A stretch of DNA of 10,407 bases from Bacteroidota bacterium. Lineage in GTDB: Bacteria > Bacteroidota > Bacteroidia > Bacteroidales > Prolixibacteraceae. Made by a program: the position numbers and the translations under genes. The notes beneath the pieces were generated by a model that was not told where the DNA came from, did not search any database, and saw only the letters and a list, made by a program, of their open reading frames with translations. Below, piece after piece: positions 5,629 through 10,407 of this stretch. The stretch is from assembly GCA_013203755.1 (NCBI GenBank), contig JABMPI010000761.1:1-10407 (forward strand), written 5' to 3'. Each line of letters begins with the position of its first letter. The first letter of the stretch is position 1.

Positions 5629-6285
5629 ATGAAGACTCTACTTATCACCTTTCTCGGAATTCTTTTCTCTGCTTCTGTTTTTGCACAAACAAAATATTCT
5701 GATTTGATTTCATTTGCTGAAGACAAATCAAAATGGGAATACTATAATCGTGATGCTGCATTTATTTCAAAAGAACAGGGTAAGATTTACAGTGTTATGC
5801 TTGGCACAACGGAAGGTGACGGAATAGCAATTTACCAGGATCTAGAATTTGAAAACGGCACACTAGAAATGGATATTAAAGGGAAAAATAATCCAGGAAA
5901 AAGTTTTGTTGGTGTGGCTTTTCACATTCAGGATGAAGAGACTTTTAATGCCATTTATTTTCGACCGTTTAATTTCAAAAATCCGGATAAAGTTCGAAGC
6001 GGGCATTCTGTCCAATACATTAGTCACCCCGAATTTACCTGGCATAAATTACGTGGTGATTTTCCTGAACAGTTTGAAAATCCGGTAAAACCAGTTCCAA
6101 ATCCCGATGAATATTTTCATGCCAAAGTTGTAGTAGAATGGCCAATGGTTACCGTTTTTGTTGAGGATGCCAAAGAACCCTCGCTGCAGGTTAAAATGAA
6201 AAGCGAATTCAAAAAAGGGAAAGTAGGCTTTTGGGTAGGGCATGGCTCGGATGGCGCGTTTAAGAATTTAGTGGTTAAGCAGTAA
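5629..6285 (+). CDS. Secreted beta-rich protein of unknown function (possible concanavalin-like/DUF1080-like fold)
   Basis: A 218-residue exported protein. I chose the ATG at 5629 rather than the in-frame ATG at 5512 because a typical signal peptide starts there (MKTLLITFLGILFSASVFA, cut after Ala19 before QTK). An AAAAGGA ribosome site also precedes it, and the longer frame would overlap the previous gene. The mature part alternates hydrophobic and polar residues and has segments typical of jelly-roll domains: DLEFENGTLEMDIKG (71-85), FVGVAFHI (93-100), FNAIYFRPFNF (106-116), and GKVGFWVGHGSDGAFKNLVV (197-216). The closing 'G-FWVG-GSDGAFKNL' pattern is like LamG or 3-keto-disaccharide hydrolase (DUF1080) domains. 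That assignment is by resemblance only, and no catalytic residues can be named. Confidence 0.8.
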   Translation: MKTLLITFLGILFSASVFAQTKYSDLISFAEDKSKWEYYNRDAAFISKEQGKIYSVMLGTTEGDGIAIYQDLEFENGTLEMDIKGKNNPGKSFVGVAFHIQDEETFNAIYFRPFNFKNPDKVRSGHSVQYISHPEFTWHKLRGDFPEQFENPVKPVPNPDEYFHAKVVVEWPMVTVFVEDAKEPSLQVKMKSEFKKGKVGFWVGHGSDGAFKNLVVKQ

Positions 6286-6351
6286 AAAAAAGTTGTAGTT
6301 TTTAGTAAAAAAAAACAACCTAACTCGAAACTTAGAACATTAAACTCGTTA

Positions 6352-6624
6352 ATGATTCAATATGAAATAAAAATAACCGGTCGTGTTCAAGGAGTTGGAT
6401 TTCGATATTTTGCCCGCCTAAAAGCCAGTGAAATTGGAATTAATGGCTGGGTAAAAAACAGTCGCGACGGTGGTGTTTTAATAGTAGCACAAGGAAACGA
6501 AACCGACATAAATACTTTTATCGACTATCTTCAAATTGGGCCAACTCGTGCCCGCGTTAACAAAATTTCAAAATATAAAATTGAACTTCTAAACGATTTT
6601 GATAATTTTAGCGTAAAATATTAA
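6352..6624 (+). CDS. Acylphosphatase
   Basis: A 90-residue cytoplasmic enzyme that hydrolyses acyl phosphates such as carbamoyl or acetyl phosphate. The family signature GRVQGVGFRYF is at 10-20 with the catalytic Arg18, and the catalytic Asn36 lies in GWVKNSRDGGV (32-42). The spacing between the two is that of classic acylphosphatases (Arg23 and Asn41 in the muscle enzyme). The length matches the standard 90-100 residues of the ferredoxin-like fold, with nothing missing. It is not the N-terminal domain of HypF because the frame ends here. It lies 66 bases after the secreted protein and 11 bases before the decarboxylase TTG, so co-transcription is likely. A link between the two activities is not known to me. 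Confidence 0.95.
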   Translation: MIQYEIKITGRVQGVGFRYFARLKASEIGINGWVKNSRDGGVLIVAQGNETDINTFIDYLQIGPTRARVNKISKYKIELLNDFDNFSVKY

Positions 6625-6635
6625 ATCACCAAAAA

Positions 6636-8075
6636 TTGGAAAAAACAGGCTACCACATGACCCCGGAGCAATTCCGAGAGGAGGGTAAAAAAGTAATCGA
6701 CTGGATTGCAGACTACTACGAAAACATTGAAAAATATCCCGTTTTATCACAAGTTAAACCGGGCGAAATAAAAGCATCGTTACCAACTAACCCACCACAA
6801 AAAGGTGAAAGTTTGGATGAAATGATGAATGATGTTACGAATAAAATCATGCCCGGAATTACACACTGGCAGTCACCAAATTTTTATGCATACTTTCCGG
6901 CAAACACATCTTTCCCTGCAATTTTAGGCGATTTAGTTTCATCGGGTTTTGGTGTGCAAGGAATGATTTGGGCAACCAGCCCGGCAGCCACAGAGTTGGA
7001 AACAAAAGTATTAGACTGGTTAGTTGGAATGATGGGAATGCCGGAAAAATTCAAATCAACGTCAACCGGTGGCGGTGTAATTCAAGACACCGCGTCTACT
7101 TCTGCATTAACAGCTATAATTACTGCCCGCGAGCGAGTCACAAAATTTGAATCGAACAAAAAAGGGAATCCACAAAAACTTGTTGCTTATATTTCTACAC
7201 AAACACATTCATCAATCGAAAAAGCAGTGAAAATTGCCGGTATCGGAACCGATAATCTGCGTTTGATTGATGTCGACGATAAATTTGCCATGCGGACTGA
7301 TTTGCTAAAAAAGCAAATTGAAAAAGATAAAAAAGAAGAATACACACCCTTTTTTATTTGTGCAGCGCTGGGAACAACCTCGTCAAATGCAATCGATCCA
7401 ATAAAAGAGATTGGCGAAATTTGCAAAACTGAAAACTGTTGGTTTCACATCGATGCTGCAATGTCGGGAACCGCAATGCTTTGCCCGGAATTCAGGCATT
7501 TTCAAAATGGAGTTGAACTGGCCGACAGTTACTGTTTTAACCCACACAAATGGATGTTCACCAATTTCGATTGCGATGTATTTTGGGTGGCCAACCGCGA
7601 AGAACTAATAAATACGTTTTCTATTCTACCCGAATATTTAAGAAATAAAGCCACCGAATCTGGCGAAGTTTTCGATTACCGCGACTGGCACATTCAACTG
7701 GGACGCCGTTTCCGCTCGCTAAAACTTTGGTTTGTTATTCGGCATTACGGTGTGGAAGGATTACAACACCACATTCGTGAACACGTTTCATTGGCAAAGA
7801 AATTTACCGGGTGGGTGAATCAAACAAAAGATTTTGAAATTTTTGTTGATCCGCCTTTAAATCTGGTGTGTTTCCGCCACAAATCGAGTGACGATTTCAA
7901 TATGAAATTAATGAATGCTGTAAACGAAACCGGAAAAGCCTATTTTACTCATACAAAATTAAATGGGAAAATTGTTTTGCGCATGAGCATCGGACAAACC
8001 AACACAAAAGAAAAGCACATAAAAACAACTTGGGATTTAATTCAGGAAACTGCTGAAAAGTTACATCTCAAATAA
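6636..8075 (+). CDS. Group II PLP-dependent decarboxylase (aromatic-L-amino-acid decarboxylase type)
   Basis: A cytoplasmic enzyme of 479 residues (TTG start) or 472 (ATG at 6657) that resembles animal DOPA decarboxylase along its whole length. Key residues, numbered from TTG: His191 (THSSIEKA, stacks on the cofactor), Asp273 in HIDAAMSGTA (binds the PLP nitrogen), Lys305 in FNPHKW (Schiff base) and Tyr334 in LPEYLRNK, the mobile-loop tyrosine required for decarboxylation in human DDC (Tyr332). QLGRRFRSLKLWFV (354-367) is also conserved. It should convert tryptophan, tyrosine, phenylalanine or DOPA to the amine; the substrate is not determinable. The start is uncertain. There is no ATG between the upstream in-frame stop at 6609 and 6657. 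The sequence EKTGYH before Met8 looks coding and the TTG sits 11 bases after the acylphosphatase stop with an A-rich leader, but animal DDC begins at the ATG position. The stop is secure. Confidence 0.93.
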   Translation: MEKTGYHMTPEQFREEGKKVIDWIADYYENIEKYPVLSQVKPGEIKASLPTNPPQKGESLDEMMNDVTNKIMPGITHWQSPNFYAYFPANTSFPAILGDLVSSGFGVQGMIWATSPAATELETKVLDWLVGMMGMPEKFKSTSTGGGVIQDTASTSALTAIITARERVTKFESNKKGNPQKLVAYISTQTHSSIEKAVKIAGIGTDNLRLIDVDDKFAMRTDLLKKQIEKDKKEEYTPFFICAALGTTSSNAIDPIKEIGEICKTENCWFHIDAAMSGTAMLCPEFRHFQNGVELADSYCFNPHKWMFTNFDCDVFWVANREELINTFSILPEYLRNKATESGEVFDYRDWHIQLGRRFRSLKLWFVIRHYGVEGLQHHIREHVSLAKKFTGWVNQTKDFEIFVDPPLNLVCFRHKSSDDFNMKLMNAVNETGKAYFTHTKLNGKIVLRMSIGQTNTKEKHIKTTWDLIQETAEKLHLK

Positions 8076-8089
8076 TCGTTCTCAAATAC

Positions 8090-8156
8090 TCATTCCTGTG
8101 AAAACATGAATCCGGTGCAAATAATTGATGAGATTCCCACTTTCGTGGGAATGACG
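8090..8156. repeat. Inverted pair of REP-like hairpins between convergent genes
   Basis: ATTCCCAC (8133-8140) and GTGGGAAT (8145-8152) form a perfect 8-bp stem around TTTC, followed by GACG. The segment 8090-8113 (TCATTCCTGTGAAAAC...GAATCC) is a diverged copy in the opposite orientation: its complement shares the GATTC...GAATGA framework with the first unit. This is the well-known layout in which ATTCCCGCTTTCGCGGGAATGAC-like units occur as inverted pairs between genes. It separates the stops at 8075 and 8166. No T run follows, so it may block both transcripts as a hairpin but is not a canonical intrinsic terminator. Confidence 0.65.
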
Positions 8157-8165
8157 TTAAGGATT

Positions 8166-9599
8166 CTACTTCCGGATGTACTCTTTTTTAAACTTCGACG
8201 ACAAACTTTCATATTCAAACAAACCTTCCCAATACGGCCCATCATTTTTTATCTCGTTCAGAAGTTCAATCATTCGAGGTTTCATTTTATTAAAAGTTTC
8301 GGATTCTGATTCAACCAAATTATTTTGCTGCCCGGGATCATTTTTAACACTGTACAATTCAAATTCTTTCAATTGAATATCTTTTATAAAATCCATATCT
8401 AAATCTGCTGTTGGATGCGTTCGTGGAACAGAATCCAGTGCATTTCCAATTAAAATATAATCTCCAATTCGCATCGAAATCTCTGGGTAAGCACGATAAT
8501 AAAACCACATTAAAGGAGTTTTTCTTTCCAATTGTTTATTAGTGAACAGCGGAACCAAACTGGTCCCATCAATTTTCCTGTCATTTGGAAGTTCAAAATC
8601 GCAAGCTTCCGCAAGAGTGGGCAAAATATCTATTAATCCAGCCGGAGTTTCAGATATTTGTCCACCTTCAATTTTACCTTGCCAATACACAATTCCAGGT
8701 ACCCGAATTCCACCATCGTAAACTTCACCTTTTAATCCCCGCAAATTTCCGGATGAACCATTTCTGTACGGCCCATTATCCGAAGCAAAAATTACAATGG
8801 TATTTTCCAACAAACCTCTCGATTTTAATTCGTCTAAAATTTTTCCCGAGGCATTGTCCATATTTTCAACATTTGCAAAATACTCGGCATCCTTTTTTGT
8901 TGCATGCGGATAATTCTGAATCATATTTCCGGGAGAAGCGATTTTTGAATGCACTTCGTGAAATGCAACATAAAGAAAAAACGGCTCTTCTTTTCTATAA
9001 AAATTATTAAACCAGGTTTTTACTTCATCCGCAACTAATTGGCACGAAAAACCATGAGTCTCTGTAACTCTTTCTCCATTCCGCACAAAATTTGTTGGAT
9101 TTAAATGCGAAGGCATCGCGTTATTTTCGGTTCCCAAGGAATAATCAAAACCCTGATCGATTGGTTGTGGCTGATTCAAAATACTGTCTTGCGGCAGGCA
9201 ACTCAAATGCCATTTTCCAAAGTGGGCAGTTTGGTAACCTTCGTTTTTCAAAAGCTCTGCAATGGTTATTTCCGAGTCGGGCAAATGCATGGTGTGCAAA
9301 TTAGCCCTATAATTATACATTCCAACTCTCGAAGGCATTCTTCCAGTGAGCAACCCGGTGCGTGATGGCGAACAGTTTGGGGCAGGCGAATAGAAATGAG
9401 TAAATTTCATTCCATTTTCGGCCAAATTATCCAGATTTGGTGAGTTTGCTTTGCCTCCAAAACTATACAAATCGGTGTAACCCATGTCATCGGCAAGTAG
9501 AACTAAAACATTCGGTTTTAGCTTAGTTTCTTTCTCCGAACATGACTGATTTACCAACATGAAAACAATACATCCAAGAATATAAAATAGGTTTTTCAT
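8166..9599 (-). CDS. Lipoprotein sulfatase (arylsulfatase A family, Cys-type)
   Basis: A 477-residue formylglycine-dependent sulfatase that removes sulfate esters, probably from a polysaccharide. The N-terminal lipoprotein signal ends in VNQSC, with Cys20 as the likely lipidated residue and SEKE after it, so it is probably anchored in an envelope membrane. Family residues: Asp37-Asp38 in LLADDMG (metal), the CSPSRTGLLTG signature at 76-86 with Cys76 to be converted to formylglycine, and Lys129 and His131 in GKWH. Also present are His214/His217 (FHEVHS), Asp274-Asn275 (ASDNGPY), Lys290 and GGIRVP (296-301). A Cys rather than Ser signature means it needs an anaerobic (anSME) or FGE-type maturase, not seen here. 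Length and motifs are complete. Start at ATG 9597-9599, with an exact TAnnTTTG box 22 bases upstream. It is divergent from araA. The substrate class (S1 subfamily) cannot be assigned by eye. Confidence 0.95.
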   Translation of the reverse strand: MKNLFYILGCIVFMLVNQSCSEKETKLKPNVLVLLADDMGYTDLYSFGGKANSPNLDNLAENGMKFTHFYSPAPNCSPSRTGLLTGRMPSRVGMYNYRANLHTMHLPDSEITIAELLKNEGYQTAHFGKWHLSCLPQDSILNQPQPIDQGFDYSLGTENNAMPSHLNPTNFVRNGERVTETHGFSCQLVADEVKTWFNNFYRKEEPFFLYVAFHEVHSKIASPGNMIQNYPHATKKDAEYFANVENMDNASGKILDELKSRGLLENTIVIFASDNGPYRNGSSGNLRGLKGEVYDGGIRVPGIVYWQGKIEGGQISETPAGLIDILPTLAEACDFELPNDRKIDGTSLVPLFTNKQLERKTPLMWFYYRAYPEISMRIGDYILIGNALDSVPRTHPTADLDMDFIKDIQLKEFELYSVKNDPGQQNNLVESESETFNKMKPRMIELLNEIKNDGPYWEGLFEYESLSSKFKKEYIRK

Positions 9600-9621
9600 T
9601 GATTGTTTTTTGTGAAAGTAA

Positions 9622-9629
9622 CAAAAATA
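9622..9629 (-). promoter_or_regulatory. Putative -7 promoter box for the sulfatase
   Basis: The minus strand reads TATTTTTG, an exact TAnnTTTG match ending 22 bases before the sulfatase ATG. The remaining divergent gap to araA (up to 9757) is AT-rich. I see no clear operator palindrome in it, and only a weak box, TATTTTAG (9721-9728), 29 bases before the araA start. Confidence 0.45.
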
Positions 9630-9757
9630 CAGAAAGTAGATTAATTTAAATCTTTGTTTTATTGAAAGAAAAAAAACAAAGACACATTCCTATAATTCTA
9701 AGATTTTATAAACAATTTGCTATTTTAGCAGGGAAAATAAAATTAATAAAAACCAAC

Positions 9758-10407
9758 ATGACAAACTTAAATAAAATGGAAATCTGGTTCATTACCGGAA
9801 GCCAACATCTTTATGGTCCGGAAACCTTAAAACAAGTTGATATTGACTCCTCAACAATTGTTAATGGATTTAATTCAACTGGAAAAATGCCAGTGTCCAT
9901 TGTTTTCAAACCAGTAGTAAAATCGCCCGATGAAATTCTGGACATTTGTATTCAAGCAAGTTCAGACAAAAACTGCGTTGGACTAATTACCTGGATGCAC
10001 ACTTTTTCGCCTGCAAAAATGTGGATTGCCGGTTTAAAAGCATTAACAAAACCATACATGCATTTACATACCCAATTCAATCGCGACCTCCCCTGGAGTG
10101 AAATCGATATGGATTATATGAATCTGCATCAAAGTGCACACGGTGGTCGCGAATATGGTTTTATAAATGCCCGAATGCGTAAAAATCGTAAAGTTGTAGT
10201 TGGCCACTGGCAAGATGAAAATGTACAAAAACAGGTTGCAAACTGGTGTCGAACTGCCATGGGATGGGCAGATTCTCAAGGATTAAAAGTTGCACGTTTT
10301 GGCGATAACATGCGCGAGGTTGCAGTTACCGAAGGCGACAAAGTTGAAGCTCAAATTAAGTTTGGTTGGCAAATTTCGGCATACGGAGTTGGAGATTTGG
10401 TTAATTA
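9758..10407 (+). CDS. araA: L-arabinose isomerase, 5' part (cut by window edge)
   Basis: The first 216 residues of the cytoplasmic enzyme that converts L-arabinose to L-ribulose, the entry step of arabinose catabolism. The N-terminus MEIWFITGSQHLYGPETL (from residue 7) is diagnostic. Further on are LITWMHTFSPAKMWIAGL, LHTQFNRDLPW, MDYMNLHQSAHGGREYGFI, VVGHWQD and RFGDNMREVAVTEGDKVEAQ, all close to E. coli AraA. The family is about 500 residues, so some 285 residues, including the catalytic Glu/His metal ligands, lie beyond the window and cannot be checked. ATG at 9758 is chosen because it is the first in frame; the ATG at 9776 (MEIW) is an alternative that would leave only one residue before the conserved block. 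No araB or araD is within view. Confidence 0.95.
   Translation, partial: MTNLNKMEIWFITGSQHLYGPETLKQVDIDSSTIVNGFNSTGKMPVSIVFKPVVKSPDEILDICIQASSDKNCVGLITWMHTFSPAKMWIAGLKALTKPYMHLHTQFNRDLPWSEIDMDYMNLHQSAHGGREYGFINARMRKNRKVVVGHWQDENVQKQVANWCRTAMGWADSQGLKVARFGDNMREVAVTEGDKVEAQIKFGWQISAYGVGDLVN

Noticed and set aside
6286..6351. A-rich stretch with a GTTGTAGTTTTT / AAAAAAACAAC foldback as a terminator
   Set aside because: The stem is only five solid pairs plus A-T runs and there is no T tract after it on the plus strand, so a stop between the secreted protein and acylphosphatase genes is not supported.
8585..9365. Plus-strand open frames antisense to the sulfatase
   Set aside because: The sulfatase frame is complete with all motifs; the antisense frames look like translation of its complement.

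Overview
The window looks like a piece of a low-GC Bacteroidota chromosome. I infer this from the AT-rich intergenic DNA, the -7 boxes resembling TAnnTTTG ahead of most starts, the weak Shine-Dalgarno signals, the SPII lipoproteins, and the gene content: a Cys-type sulfatase, a secreted ApbE, and a probable one-piece FAD/Fe-S oxidase. The protein style suggests a marine or gut Bacteroidia of the Marinilabiliales/Prolixibacteraceae kind; that genus-level guess is from impression only.

Layout. Positions 1-1532 (minus) hold the N-terminal 510 residues of an FAD-linked oxidase of the D-lactate/glycolate/2-hydroxyacid dehydrogenase type, cut by the window edge. Positions 1533-2256 hold no gene and are almost entirely stacked, nested inverted repeats (REP/BIME- or MITE-like). 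Positions 2257-3444 (minus) encode a Gfo/Idh/MocA NAD(P)-dependent oxidoreductase. A divergent intergenic region with two ATAAAT-loop hairpins separates it from apbE (3697-4695, plus), a lipoprotein FAD:protein FMN transferase. A long imperfect hairpin lies between apbE and a convergent 82-residue single-span membrane protein (4801-5049, minus).

From 5217 to 8075 four plus-strand genes follow closely: a small polytopic membrane protein, a secreted beta-rich protein of unknown function, an acylphosphatase, and a group II PLP-dependent aromatic-L-amino-acid-type decarboxylase that may start at TTG. A pair of inverted REP-like hairpins separates the decarboxylase from a convergent lipoprotein sulfatase (8166-9599, minus). 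The sulfatase is divergent from araA, L-arabinose isomerase (9758 to the right edge, partial).

How it fits together. The right edge suggests carbohydrate use: a sulfatase on the envelope and arabinose isomerisation in the cytoplasm, perhaps acting on a sulfated arabinose-containing glycan (inference). The other genes look like ordinary housekeeping or metabolic genes. I see no defence system, CRISPR array, transposase, RNA gene or obviously new multigene system. The most unusual material is the intergenic palindromic DNA: at least four hairpins with different stems share the same six-base loop, ATAAAT or its complement.
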